Assembly: GCA_024403455.1 (NCBI GenBank)
Contig: JAKSRR010000008.1
Location: forward strand, 1-64,000
Source of the DNA: Lachnospiraceae bacterium
GTDB taxonomy: Bacteria > Bacillota > Clostridia > Lachnospirales > Lachnospiraceae
Length of the DNA: 64,000 nt
Reading direction: 5' to 3'
The first letter of the stretch is position 1. The number at the start of each line of letters is the position of its first letter. This document shows, piece after piece, positions 1 to 10,330 of the stretch. Below the pieces are notes generated by a model. It was not told the DNA's origin. It searched no databases and was given only the letters and a program-made list of their open reading frames with translations. The position numbers were made by a program, and so were the translations under genes.

Positions 1-75
1 GAAATCTTCTTAGAATCTTTCAGGGTTGCATTACTGTTTATTTGTCAAGGTACTGTGTGAGTTTTCACTCACTCG

Positions 76-165
76 CGGAGAAGGAGGGATTTGAACCCTC
101 GCGCCGCTGTTAACGACCTGCACCCTTTCCAGGGGTGTCCCTTCGGCCAGCTTGGGTACTTCTCC
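76..165 (-). tRNA. tRNA-Ser (anticodon GGA)
   Basis: The minus strand folds as a class II tRNA of about 90 nt. The acceptor arm GGAGAAG pairs with CTTCTCC, the T loop reads GGTTCAAATCC, and there is a long variable arm. The anticodon GGA (plus-strand 128-130) sits in loop CTGGAAA. The discriminator is G and no CCA is encoded. It lies 58 nt downstream of a second tRNA-Ser and probably shares its transcript. Confidence 0.95.
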
Positions 166-223
166 ATAATGGTTTCACTTAAATCTCTTTATAAAGTTTT
201 AAGTCTCTCTGGAGAGGCACCAG

Positions 224-309
224 CGGAGAGGGTGGGATTCGAACCCACGCGCCCGTGAAGGCAAACGGTTTTCAAGACCGCCTCGTTATGACCGCTTCGA
301 TACCTCTCC
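224..309 (-). tRNA. tRNA-Ser (anticodon UGA)
   Basis: The minus strand gives a second class II tRNA. The acceptor GGAGAGG pairs with CCTCTCC, the T loop is GGTTCGAATCC, and a long variable arm is present. The anticodon UGA is at plus-strand 272-274. No CCA is encoded. It is the first gene after a strong promoter at 343-371, and the GGA isoacceptor follows it. Confidence 0.95.
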
Positions 310-342
310 ACGCCGCTGTGCTTTTCGCTCAGCGCAAGAGAT

Positions 343-371
343 ATGATACCAAAACCATTTTTTAGTGTCAA
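343..371 (-). promoter_or_regulatory. sigma-A type promoter of the tRNA-Ser pair
   Basis: On the minus strand a perfect -35 TTGACA (366-371) is followed after 17 nt by -10 TATCAT (343-348). This is about 34 nt upstream of the first tRNA-Ser, as expected for a strong stable-RNA promoter. The remaining DNA up to 525 is AT-rich and shows no gene. Confidence 0.75.
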
Positions 372-525
372 CAAAAATTTTTATTTTTTTTATTTTCGTT
401 AAAATACCGATGTTTTCGTTGTTATGTAACCTTGTTTTTAGTGAAAATCATATATATTTTATAGTTTTTTTGTAATTTCACGTATATAACAACGCAAACA
501 TTTACACATTATCCTAAAATACTTT

Positions 526-2409
526 TTAGTAGATGAGAGAACGATCACTTATCGGTATGTCACTAAAACTACCGTCGGAACGATATGGATTATTTCCTTT
601 TCCTTCCCACACCTTTTCATATTCCCCATAACCACTAGGTGTTACCGCCCGCAGCGCAACAGAAACAGTGCCATCTAAATTAGAAACAGAAACCCACAGT
701 AATTTTCCCTGATATACTTGGGTGTAATATAATCCATTATTTGCACTCAAATAGCAAACAGGAATTCCTAATACTTCATCATAACCAACAACAAAGAATA
801 ATAGTCTGTCTCCACCCCATTTACCATAATTCTCAGAACTATCCTTTAATTCAATTCCCATCTCCATGCTTCCATCCAGATTAAAGTCATAGAGTGCATA
901 GGTAACCTCTTTCACCGAATCTTCTGCAAGCGTGTATTCCGTATTCTCATTTAACCATGGAATACAGCGATCCAAAACAGCATTATAAGCTTCCACGTAA
1001 GAAGCATACTCTTTTTCTAATTCCACTACGAGCGGACCATTGCTTCCATCGCCTTCCACTTTCACGCGGATAGCAGGTCTTACTCCCCCATTGGGATAAC
1101 TCACATCGCAGCTTACGGCACCAGCACTATAATAAAAAGGGGCTCCATCCTCTAATACCTGCGCTGCGCCAGTACTCATCGAGCCCGGTGTACGAAGCCA
1201 CCAGCCATGCGCATTCCCATTTAAATCAGTTGCCTTCAGTATTCCTGCAGACATTCTGTTACACCGCTCTGCATATTCTTCCCAAGGGATACCACCGCTT
1301 AGGCCGTAATCTGCACCATTGAAATCTGCAGGGGTGATATGGAAGAAATGCTCCACATCTTCTGCTGACAGTAAATACACACAGTCTTCCGTAGGATTAC
1401 CACCTGCAGGGTACATTGGTGAATCCGCCGGAACTGTCCAGTCGCCAATTCCATTTGCCCCATAGATAGGACTGTCTAAATTAACCAACTGACTAGGAAC
1501 TATAATTTTCTGTTCACTTTTGATAAAAGCTTCTTCATAAAAATCCTGATTCAAATAACTTCTAAGGGAGCTTTCTTCCCAAGTAGTTCCCCCTTCTTCT
1601 GCATTATATGATTGTTCAAAAAGTACATCCTTACTAAGAAGTACTGCTTCTTCTCCGTCACGTTCCACCACAATCCATTCGATAGGCTGTCCTTGGTATT
1701 CGCCAAAGGAAACCACGTCTCCCGGATAGACATCTGGTAGTGTCGCAGGAACCACACTCGCTTCATCCAGAAGCACTTCATCAAAATCCTTCTGAATATC
1801 TCTATCCGTCAAAGTACTTACTGCTGTAGTTGTATCTGTGATGATTGCACTTTCTCCATCATGAAGAAGCAGTGTGTCACCATTCTTTGCACTCACCTCC
1901 ACAGTTCCCTCTTTGACTTCAACTCTGGTAGTAAACGTGGCGGGATTATAATCCACCAGGAAAGTTGTACCTCGAACACTAATGGAAGCATTGGGACTTT
2001 GTACTTCAAAAGCATCCTGCTCTGCCAGTTTGTTTTCTATCTCAATAAGAGTCTGTCCTGACACCAAATGAATGGCAATTCTTCCTTTCTTAGGATTACC
2101 TTTGGTTTCCATTTTAAAAACTGTATTTTCGCGGGCATAAATATGCTTGTCCTCATCCGCTAACATTGTGAGTGCAGAAGCCCCTTCTACAGTTACCTGA
2201 TCCTCTGTTAGGAATCGCATATCCTTTTCAACGGAAATAGTTTCCGCTTCCCCTCGCTGCAGCGTTACGCCGCCTTCGGAACTTTCTGCAATCACATTAC
2301 GGTATGACTTTTTATTCAGCGTTAATAACAGAATCACACCGACAACTATCAAAATCAGAAATACAATCATTCCTATTAAGATTTTTTTATTGGCTAATAT
2401 CTTCTTCAT
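526..2409 (-). CDS. membrane-anchored FecR / DUF6273 domain protein
   Basis: About 627 residues. I chose the ATG at 2409 because AGGAG lies 8 nt before it; the longer reading frame to 2439 lacks such a site. One transmembrane segment spans residues 9-31, so the rest is probably outside the cell. A FecR-type beta domain follows at about 45-200 (VRGTTFLVD, then VKEGTVEV). A DUF6273 domain at about 230-455 opens with SFGEYQGQPIEWIV and closes with RPAIRVK. The C-terminal part has a calcium-loop-like DFNLDGSMEM near residue 510. FecR domains in Gram-negative bacteria serve iron signalling, but here there is no sigma factor or TonB receptor nearby, so the role is unknown. It lies downstream of groEL behind a terminator. 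Confidence 0.8.
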   Translation of the reverse strand: MKKILANKKILIGMIVFLILIVVGVILLLTLNKKSYRNVIAESSEGGVTLQRGEAETISVEKDMRFLTEDQVTVEGASALTMLADEDKHIYARENTVFKMETKGNPKKGRIAIHLVSGQTLIEIENKLAEQDAFEVQSPNASISVRGTTFLVDYNPATFTTRVEVKEGTVEVSAKNGDTLLLHDGESAIITDTTTAVSTLTDRDIQKDFDEVLLDEASVVPATLPDVYPGDVVSFGEYQGQPIEWIVVERDGEEAVLLSKDVLFEQSYNAEEGGTTWEESSLRSYLNQDFYEEAFIKSEQKIIVPSQLVNLDSPIYGANGIGDWTVPADSPMYPAGGNPTEDCVYLLSAEDVEHFFHITPADFNGADYGLSGGIPWEEYAERCNRMSAGILKATDLNGNAHGWWLRTPGSMSTGAAQVLEDGAPFYYSAGAVSCDVSYPNGGVRPAIRVKVEGDGSNGPLVVELEKEYASYVEAYNAVLDRCIPWLNENTEYTLAEDSVKEVTYALYDFNLDGSMEMGIELKDSSENYGKWGGDRLLFFVVGYDEVLGIPVCYLSANNGLYYTQVYQGKLLWVSVSNLDGTVSVALRAVTPSGYGEYEKVWEGKGNNPYRSDGSFSDIPISDRSLIY

Positions 2410-2511
2410 TTTTCTCACTCCTACACATCCCGCTGTCATATACTATACGTACTGCTTTTTATCCTAAACCGCCCTATAGATATCTGTCAAACCATGCATC
2501 CTCTGCGAACT

Positions 2512-2537
2512 AAAAAAGGGGACAGTTTCCTGTCCCC
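2512..2537 (-). terminator. rho-independent terminator after groEL
   Basis: On the minus strand GGGGACAG-GAAA-CTGTCCCC is followed by six T. The 8-bp stem lies between groEL and the FecR gene, so groES-groEL probably ends here. Two weaker hairpins lie closer to groEL (CAACAT/ATGTTG at about 2544-2558 and GGGC..GCCC at about 2560-2584). Confidence 0.85.
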
Positions 2538-2592
2538 TATAAGCAACATATGATGTTGAGGGCGAGCCTTCAAGGCTTTTGCCCCTAGTATC

Positions 2593-4233
<1,641 letters not shown>

Positions 4234-4249
4234 CTATTTCTATATATAA

Positions 4250-4525
4250 TTATTTAGAAACTACAGCATGAATATCGTTCATCTTTACGATGATGTACTC
4301 TTCCTTATCAAGTTTCACTTCTGTACCAGCATACTTGGAGTAAATAACAAGGTCACCCTTCTTCACTTCCATCTTTACTTCTTCGGTACCAGGTCCAACA
4401 GCAACAACTTCTGCCTGCTGGGGCTTCTCCTGGCTCTGTCCCGGAAGAACGATACCACTCTTGGTCTTTTCTTCTGCAACAAGCTGCTTTAATACAACTC
4501 TGTCTGCTAAAGGTACTAACTTCAT
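4250..4525 (-). CDS. groES: 10 kDa co-chaperonin GroES
   Basis: 91 residues starting at MKLVPLADRVV. The frame stays open upstream to 4603, but that part overlaps the CIRCE operator and lacks a ribosome site. The ATG at 4525 follows AAAGGAGGC after a short spacer. The mobile-loop region (EEKTKSGIVLPG) that binds GroEL is intact. It forms the lid of the GroEL chamber. It is the first gene of the operon and is followed by groEL after 31 nt. Confidence 0.97.
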   Translation of the reverse strand: MKLVPLADRVVLKQLVAEEKTKSGIVLPGQSQEKPQQAEVVAVGPGTEEVKMEVKKGDLVIYSKYAGTEVKLDKEEYIIVKMNDIHAVVSK

Positions 4526-4572
4526 AATAATTGCCTCCTTTATTATAAGAATAAATAATATATCTCGTTCTG

Positions 4573-4599
4573 TTAGCACTCTTCTCTTACGAGTGCTAA
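4573..4599. promoter_or_regulatory. CIRCE operator (HrcA binding site)
   Basis: Perfect inverted repeat TTAGCACTC - 9 nt - GAGTGCTAA, identical to the CIRCE consensus. It lies between the -10 box and the groES start, where bound HrcA blocks transcription. HrcA repression relieved by heat or misfolded protein is established for this element. hrcA itself is not in the window. Confidence 0.97.
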
Positions 4600-4608
4600 C
4601 CAAGGAGT

Positions 4609-4637
4609 ATCATAGCACAATGCATAGCATTTGGCTA
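4609..4637 (-). promoter_or_regulatory. groES-groEL promoter
   Basis: Minus-strand -35 TAGCCA (4632-4637), 17 nt spacer, -10 TATGAT (4609-4614). CIRCE begins 10 nt after the -10 box, so it covers the expected start of transcription. This is the usual arrangement for HrcA-repressed groE operons. Confidence 0.7.
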
Positions 4638-4811
4638 CATATTTTTTAATTATTTATGTAAAGATTTTGTGACGGGTATATCTGTATTTCTATTCTATTT
4701 TTCTGATTTATGTTATGATATCAAAGGTAATATGAAAATGTGATTTCTTTCTTGTAGGAATGTATATTCATGTTTTCACTACTCTATCATTAAACATTTT
4801 GGGGAGGAACC

Positions 4812-5525
4812 ATGAGCGAAGAAGCAAAGAAGAAGCCGGAATTAACAGAGGCTGAAAAAGCAAAATACAATACTATTTCTAAAGTACTGATCATTATTGG
4901 TGCTATCTTTACCGCTATTGCACCATTCCTTACTTTATTCAAACCGACTCTAAATGGGGAGTCAATGTATGAAACCGAGACAAAAATGATTACCTACACA
5001 TTAAAGAAAGGTTTCGCTCTTTCCATCGGTGAGAATATTGTTACTTGGCTTTACATTATTCCGCTTGTTTTAGCCGCAGTTTTGATCATCCTTGCTCTAT
5101 TGAAGAAGGACACCTTCCGTTACATTGCCGGGGTTTTAGGTCTTGCCGGTGGTGCTACCATGGTGATTATCACCATGACTGCAATGAAGGTTGCTCTTTC
5201 TGCATGGACTGCTTATGCTGCACTCTCTGGAATTCTTGCAACCGCTGACTGTTCTTTCGGCATTGGCTACTATCTGCTCGTTGTTGGTTATCTTCTCGTC
5301 ATCGGTGGCGCCGTTGCAACCAAGGGACTCGATAGTATTTCCAGTCCTGACGAAGAGGAGGAAGCTGAGGAAGCTAAGGAAGAAGCTTCTGACGATAAGG
5401 AAGAGAAAGCTACTAGCGATGAAGCTGAAGAAGCAACATCCGACGCAGAAGAGAATAAGGATTCTGACGATTCCGAAAAGAAGGATGACTCTGACGGTAC
5501 CGATGCCAAGGAAGATAAGGAATAA
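4812..5525 (+). CDS. four-helix membrane protein with a highly acidic C-terminal tail
   Basis: 237 residues, not assigned to a known family. GGGGAGG precedes the ATG. After a charged N-terminus there are four likely membrane segments at about 24-45, 78-100, 104-125 and 152-172. The last 60 residues are almost only Glu, Asp, Lys, Ser and Ala, with low-complexity runs such as DEEEEAEEAKEEA. The tail is probably disordered and cytoplasmic. The gene stands alone between groES and a diguanylate cyclase and ends at its own terminator. The tail DNA is purine-rich, so open frames on its other strand are shadows. Confidence 0.75.
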   Translation: MSEEAKKKPELTEAEKAKYNTISKVLIIIGAIFTAIAPFLTLFKPTLNGESMYETETKMITYTLKKGFALSIGENIVTWLYIIPLVLAAVLIILALLKKDTFRYIAGVLGLAGGATMVIITMTAMKVALSAWTAYAALSGILATADCSFGIGYYLLVVGYLLVIGGAVATKGLDSISSPDEEEEAEEAKEEASDDKEEKATSDEAEEATSDAEENKDSDDSEKKDDSDGTDAKEDKE

Positions 5526-5564
5526 AACCTTCTTAGTGAATTGGTATACATAATATGCACCATA

Positions 5565-5595
5565 GGCCACACCTTGCTTGGGGTGTGGCCTTTTT
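5565..5595 (+). terminator. rho-independent terminator
   Basis: GGCCACACC (5565-5573) pairs with GGTGTGGCC (5582-5590), followed by TTTTT. It is 40 nt after the acidic-tail membrane protein gene. Confidence 0.9.
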
Positions 5596-5764
5596 CATAC
5601 GCATCGCACCATGTCCTAACGTGCTTCATAATGGACGCTGTATTTTCACATTCTTCATTTCATAATATTGTTTATCTTTCCGGAGGAATATGTTAAAATA
5701 CAACATATAACATTTATATTTTGACTTTCTATTTATTAGTATTATACAAACCGAGGGTTACATA

Positions 5765-6865
5765 ATGAGTAATATAAAGCATTATATCGATGGTATTCGA
5801 AATGGTGGTGCCTATTTCACAATTGATAAAAAGATGCTTGTTGAAAGCATTGCATTCGCAGTCATCAACGCAGTATATACCATTCTTTTCTATTTGGTAT
5901 CCAACTGGCTCATGATGATTTATAGTGCAGTCAGTGTTGGTATCTTTGCTGGATTTACTACCGCATTAATCAAAAAGAAGAAGTATTCTGCCACAGCTTA
6001 TGTCACTGCCATCGTAGTTACTATCGAAACCATCTTGGCAACCATTACCTCTGGATTCTCCACTGGATTTGCATTTTATAGTTTTGTCCTGATTACCAGT
6101 AGTTTTTACTTTACCTACGTACTAAAGAAGGATAAAAGAAATGACTTTGTTCCTCTATTTCTTTCTCTCCTTTTCATTCTGATATTCTTTGCAAATTATA
6201 TTATTGATAAGGTGATGACTGCTCCTATCTATGCTATCGAGAACAAAGGCTTTTCCATCACTTTCTTTGCACTGAACCTTGTGATTTGCTTCGGTGCAAC
6301 GATCGTGTTTAACTTCCTCTTCCTTTGGGAGATTAGTTTGAAGGAAACCACCTTGGAAAGTCAGAACGAAACCCTGACAGATATGGCGCACAAGGATCCT
6401 CTTACTAAGTTATTGAATCGTCGTAACATGAACGACTTCTTAGACAAGAGCGCGGAGGACATGAAGCTTACTGGCAAGCGTTTCAGTTTAATCCTTGGCG
6501 ATATCGATGACTTCAAGCACGTTAATGATACCTATGGACATGACGCGGGTGATGCAGTCCTTGTGAATATCGCAGAAATCATTCGTTCCTCTGTTCGTGC
6601 CAATGACGCGGTATGCCGCTGGGGTGGCGAGGAGTTCCTCATTCTCATTAATGCTTCTGGCGAGACTGCATCCAATACAGCAGAGCGTATCCGAAAGAGT
6701 ATTGAAAACACTACTATTGCCTATAAAGATCAGGAAATTAAGGTAACCATGACCTTCGGTCTTGCGGAAGCAATCCCTGGTTATAAGGTTGATGCGCTGA
6801 TTCACCAGGCTGACGACAAGCTGTACATTGGTAAGAATAGTGGTAAGAACACCGTTATCATCTAA
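5765..6865 (+). CDS. membrane-bound diguanylate cyclase (GGDEF)
   Basis: 366 residues. The first ~190 residues hold about six hydrophobic membrane segments of unassigned sensory type. The GGDEF domain covers about 200-366. The active-site loop is GGEEF at 287-291, a catalytically competent variant. An inhibitory I-site RAND lies nine residues before it, so product feedback is likely. The substrate-binding residues of DIDDFKHVNDTYGHD are intact. It should make cyclic-di-GMP from two GTP at the inner face of the membrane. A TTGACT/TATACA pair at 5721-5748 could be the promoter, but it leaves a leader of only about ten nt. It is monocistronic, with a terminator 13 nt after the stop. Confidence 0.93.
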   Translation: MSNIKHYIDGIRNGGAYFTIDKKMLVESIAFAVINAVYTILFYLVSNWLMMIYSAVSVGIFAGFTTALIKKKKYSATAYVTAIVVTIETILATITSGFSTGFAFYSFVLITSSFYFTYVLKKDKRNDFVPLFLSLLFILIFFANYIIDKVMTAPIYAIENKGFSITFFALNLVICFGATIVFNFLFLWEISLKETTLESQNETLTDMAHKDPLTKLLNRRNMNDFLDKSAEDMKLTGKRFSLILGDIDDFKHVNDTYGHDAGDAVLVNIAEIIRSSVRANDAVCRWGGEEFLILINASGETASNTAERIRKSIENTTIAYKDQEIKVTMTFGLAEAIPGYKVDALIHQADDKLYIGKNSGKNTVII

Positions 6866-6877
6866 CAGGCGCCATGA

Positions 6878-6904
6878 AAGGCTACCATCAAGGTAGCCTT
6901 TTTT
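6878..6904 (+). terminator. rho-independent terminator after the diguanylate cyclase
   Basis: AAGGCTACC - ATCAA - GGTAGCCTT followed by TTTT. A perfect 9-bp stem just after the GGDEF gene. Confidence 0.9.
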
Positions 6905-6987
6905 ATTTGCAAGTTGGAATTCTTTGCTATAAAAATACCTTTTTGGTAAAATAAAACGGAAACTATCTAGGAGGAATATAGAAGTAT

Positions 6988-8628
6988 ATGATTAGCGCAA
7001 ATAATGTAACTTATCGTGTAGGAAAAAAGGCTCTTTTCGAAGAAGTAAATATTAAATTCACAGAAGGAAACTGCTATGGTCTGATTGGTGCCAATGGTGC
7101 AGGAAAATCTACCTTCTTAAAAATACTATCTGGTGCATTAGAAACTACCAATGGCGATATCGCTATCACCCCTGGTCAGCGTCTTTCCGTATTAGAGCAG
7201 GATCACTTCAAATATGATGAGTTTCCTGTTATGGACACCGTTATTATGGGTAACCAGCGTCTCTATGATGTTATGAAGGAAAAGGAAGCCATTTACGCCA
7301 AAGAAGATTTCACAGATGAAGATGGTATCCGTGCTTCCGAACTAGAAGGTGAGTTTGCTGAGATGGACGGTTGGGACGCAGAAACCAATGCTGCCATGCT
7401 GTTAAATGGTCTTGGTATCCCCACAGAACTCCATTATTCTACTATGGCTGATTTAAATGGTAACGAAAAAGTGAAAGTACTCCTTGCAAAAGCACTTTTC
7501 GGTAACCCTGACATCTTACTGTTAGACGAGCCTACCAACCACCTTGATTTAGATGCTATCGAGTGGCTGGAGGAATTCTTAATCAACTTTGAAAATACTG
7601 TCATCGTTGTTTCCCATGACCGTTATTTCTTAAACAAGGTATGCACCCATACTGCAGATATCGACTACGGAAAGATTCAGCTCTATGCTGGTAACTATGA
7701 TTTCTGGTATGAGTCCTCTCAGCTTCTTATTAAGCAGATGAAGGAAGCCAATAAGAAGAAAGAAGAAAAAATCAAGGAATTACAGGAATTCATTTCCCGT
7801 TTCTCCGCAAATGCTTCCAAGAGTAAGCAGGCTACCTCCAGAAAGAAAGCTCTGGAGAAAATCGAGCTTGACGAAATCAAGCCCTCTTCCAGAAAGTATC
7901 CTTACATTGATTTCCGTCCTGAACGCGAAATCGGTAACGAGGTCCTAATGGTGGAAGGTCTTTCCAAGACGATCAACGGCGAGAAAGTCATTGATAACAT
8001 TTCCTTCATGTTAAATCGCGACGATAAGGTTGCCTTCGTTGGTGGTAATGAACTTGCAAAAACCACTTTATTTAAAATCCTTGCTGGAGAAATGGAACCC
8101 GATGAAGGTACCTTCAAATGGGGTGTTACCACTTCCCAGGCTTACTTCCCCAAGGACAATACTGCAGAGTTTGATAATGACTACACCATCACAGATTGGC
8201 TCATGGGGTACTCTCCTGTGAAAGATGTAACTTATGTTCGTGGTTTCCTTGGAAGAATGCTCTTCCCTGGCGAAGATGGCGTAAAGAAAGTCAAGGTATT
8301 ATCTGGTGGTGAGAAAGTTCGCTGCCTTCTTTCCAAAATGATGATTAGTGGTGCAAACTGCTTAATCTTTGACGAGCCTACCAACCATTTGGATATGGAA
8401 TCCATCACTGCACTGAACAACGGTGTTATCAAGTTCAATGGTGTTGTACTCTTCTCCTGCCACGATCATCAGTTTGTACAGACCTCTGCAAACCGTATCA
8501 TCGAGTTTATGCCCGATGGTACCATTGCTGATAAGATGACCACCTATGACGAGTACCTTGCTGCTGATGAAGCTGCAAGAAAGCGTGCCGTTGTTGCTGA
8601 TGTTCCTTCCGATGATGAGGAAGCATAA
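6988..8628 (+). CDS. ABC-F family ATPase (YkpA/YbiT-like)
   Basis: 546 residues, two ABC domains in tandem without membrane segments, joined by a charged linker at about 245-300 (KKKEEKIKELQEF). This is the ABC-F layout of ribosome-acting ATPases. Domain 1 has a good Walker A (GANGAGKST, residues 34-42) and LLLDEPTNHLD, but its signature reads LNGNEK instead of LSGGE. Domain 2 has a normal LSGGEK and DEPTNHLD, but its Walker A reads GGNELAKTT with Ala for the last Gly. As I recall, both deviations occur in the YkpA branch, so they need not mean loss of function. Its stop overlaps the next start by one base (TAATG), indicating translational coupling with the PHP gene. Confidence 0.93.
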   Translation: MISANNVTYRVGKKALFEEVNIKFTEGNCYGLIGANGAGKSTFLKILSGALETTNGDIAITPGQRLSVLEQDHFKYDEFPVMDTVIMGNQRLYDVMKEKEAIYAKEDFTDEDGIRASELEGEFAEMDGWDAETNAAMLLNGLGIPTELHYSTMADLNGNEKVKVLLAKALFGNPDILLLDEPTNHLDLDAIEWLEEFLINFENTVIVVSHDRYFLNKVCTHTADIDYGKIQLYAGNYDFWYESSQLLIKQMKEANKKKEEKIKELQEFISRFSANASKSKQATSRKKALEKIELDEIKPSSRKYPYIDFRPEREIGNEVLMVEGLSKTINGEKVIDNISFMLNRDDKVAFVGGNELAKTTLFKILAGEMEPDEGTFKWGVTTSQAYFPKDNTAEFDNDYTITDWLMGYSPVKDVTYVRGFLGRMLFPGEDGVKKVKVLSGGEKVRCLLSKMMISGANCLIFDEPTNHLDMESITALNNGVIKFNGVVLFSCHDHQFVQTSANRIIEFMPDGTIADKMTTYDEYLAADEAARKRAVVADVPSDDEEA

Positions 8629-9473
8629 TGCGTCCCATTGATTTACATGCCCACACAATATGTTCCGATGGTTCGCTGACGCCTACAGAGCTTGTCAATC
8701 TTGGCATTCAGAAGGGCCTTGCTGCACTAGCCATTACTGATCATGACTCCGTGGCCGGCATTGAAGAAGCTATGCAGGCGGCTAATGGGAAAGATATCGA
8801 AATTATCCCTGGCGTTGAGCTTTCCACGGAATATGAAGGACAGGATATTCATATCGTTGGACTGTATATCAATTATCGGGAAGCCTCCTTCGTAAATCAT
8901 TTACAGAAATTTATTGAAAGCCGCGACTTACGCAATGAGAAAATGTGTAAGCGTTTGCAAGAGGAAGGCATCGATATTACTTACGACGCCCTGCTTTCCA
9001 TGTATCCTGGCTGTGTCATTACCAGAAGCCATTATGCTGGCTATTTATATGAAAAAGGCTATATAAAGAGCAGAGTGGAAGCCTTTGAGCGCTATATTGG
9101 CGATCACGCAAAGTGCTACGTTCCCAGAGAAAAAATAACACCGGCGGAGGGTGTCTCCCTGATTCTAAATGCAGGCGGAATTCCAGTGCTGGCACATCCC
9201 ATCCTCTATCATATGTCTGATAATCGCCTGGATACTTTGGTGAAGACCCTTAAAGAATCCGGCCTAGTCGGCATTGAAGCGGTCTATAGCACTTATAAAC
9301 CTGCCGATGAACGCGATATTAAACGTCTGGCAATAAAGTACGACCTAGCATTAAGTGGCGGAAGTGATTTCCATGGAGATGCAAAACCTGGTCTCGAACT
9401 CGGTACCGGCTATGGTCACCTCTTTGTCCCCGAGGATTTTCTACCTGTTCTAAAGGAAAAACGTAATGCGTAA
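8628..9473 (+). CDS. PHP-domain phosphoesterase (YciV / RNase AM-like)
   Basis: 281 residues. The PHP metal motifs appear in order: DLHAHTICSDG near the N-terminus, ITDHDS, GVELS, the middle histidines of HSHYAGYL-like and LAHP segments, and SGGSDFHG near the end. The closest family I recall is the trinuclear-metal 3',5'-nucleotide phosphatase / 5'-exonuclease group, so the likely job is removing 5' nucleotides from RNA fragments or hydrolysing nucleoside bisphosphates. Its start overlaps the ABC-F stop and its end overlaps the HAD gene by 8 nt, so the three genes are one translationally coupled operon. Confidence 0.88.
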   Translation: MRPIDLHAHTICSDGSLTPTELVNLGIQKGLAALAITDHDSVAGIEEAMQAANGKDIEIIPGVELSTEYEGQDIHIVGLYINYREASFVNHLQKFIESRDLRNEKMCKRLQEEGIDITYDALLSMYPGCVITRSHYAGYLYEKGYIKSRVEAFERYIGDHAKCYVPREKITPAEGVSLILNAGGIPVLAHPILYHMSDNRLDTLVKTLKESGLVGIEAVYSTYKPADERDIKRLAIKYDLALSGGSDFHGDAKPGLELGTGYGHLFVPEDFLPVLKEKRNA

Positions 9474-10266
9474 AATATTCTTTTCAGATTTAGACGGAAC
9501 TCTATTAAATGACGAAAAACAGATTACTCCTGCAACCAGAAAGGCATTAGATGCCTGGATGGATGCAGGAAATATTTTTGTATTCTCTTCTGGCAGACCT
9601 ACTGGCAGCGTGAAACAGGTTGCTACCGCAGAGAAAATGAATCACGAAAACTTTTATATTGTCGGATTTAATGGTTCTGAAATTTTTCATCCTGCCAGCG
9701 GAAAAACACTTCTGCATAAGGCACTTTCTATAGAGGACGCTACTCGTGTATTCGAAATCGCAACTAAGCTTGGTGTCTATGTACATGCTTATAATCAAAA
9801 CGATCAGATTTTGATTCCCAGAGAAGGGGAAGAAATTGACTTCTATCACCGTTCCATTCATTTAGAGTCCGTTGTGCTTCCTGATTATCCACTGGGACTT
9901 ACAGAAGGGCCTACAAAGTGTCTGGGCATTAACCTTGAAAATCAAGGAAAACTGGAATCTTTGGCAGAAGCAATCCAGGCAGAAATGGGTGACCGTATCT
10001 GCTGTTTAAAAAGCAATCCCTTTCTCCTTGAGATTTTCAATAAATCTGCCGGCAAGGGACAGGCCGTAAAAGATATGGCCGAAATGTTTCATGTAAGTTT
10101 ACATAACACTCTGGCTGCTGGGGATGAACAAAATGATATTTCCATGTTAGAAGCCGCTGGTACTGGTATCGCCATGTGCAATGGAAACCCTATCGTAAAA
10201 GCATCTGCCGACGTAGTGACCACACTAGACAACAACCACGACGGTCTTCTTCCATGGGTTACATAA
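9466..10266 (+). CDS. HAD-superfamily (Cof-type) phosphatase
   Basis: 266 residues. Motif I is SDLDGTLLNDE at the N-terminus with the nucleophile Asp. Motif II is SSGRP, the conserved Lys lies in SAGKGQAVK, and motif IV is AAGDEQNDISML. The insertion between motifs II and III is of the C2 (Cof) type. Such enzymes dephosphorylate sugar phosphates, flavin nucleotides or similar small molecules; the substrate cannot be read from the sequence. It is the last gene of the ABC-F/PHP/HAD unit. Confidence 0.9.
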   Translation: MRKIFFSDLDGTLLNDEKQITPATRKALDAWMDAGNIFVFSSGRPTGSVKQVATAEKMNHENFYIVGFNGSEIFHPASGKTLLHKALSIEDATRVFEIATKLGVYVHAYNQNDQILIPREGEEIDFYHRSIHLESVVLPDYPLGLTEGPTKCLGINLENQGKLESLAEAIQAEMGDRICCLKSNPFLLEIFNKSAGKGQAVKDMAEMFHVSLHNTLAAGDEQNDISMLEAAGTGIAMCNGNPIVKASADVVTTLDNNHDGLLPWVT

Positions 10267-10286
10267 CATAAAAACTGTGCTATAAT
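10258..10286 (+). promoter_or_regulatory. promoter of the zinc-ribbon protein gene
   Basis: -35 GTTACA (10258-10263, overlapping the stop of the HAD gene), 17 nt, -10 TATAAT (10281-10286) preceded by TGC, an extended -10. It lies 45 nt upstream of the next start, so that gene is probably transcribed apart from the operon before it. Confidence 0.6.
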
Positions 10287-10330
10287 GAAGTTATCCTATT
10301 GGCTTTCTTTTTTATATTGAGGGTGATTTC

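Noticed and set aside
189-374. Minus-strand open frame of about 61 codons
   Set aside because: It overlaps the tRNA-Ser (UGA) gene and its promoter, so it is a by-chance frame.
4526-4603. N-terminal extension of GroES
   Set aside because: It would cover the CIRCE operator and the likely transcript start, and lacks a ribosome site.
5136-5629. Frames in other phases of the acidic-tail gene (Ser- or Leu-rich)
   Set aside because: They come from the low-complexity GAA/GAT-type repeats of the true gene.
9466-9861. Antisense frame within the HAD phosphatase gene
   Set aside because: No ribosome site, and the plus-strand HAD protein has all catalytic motifs intact.
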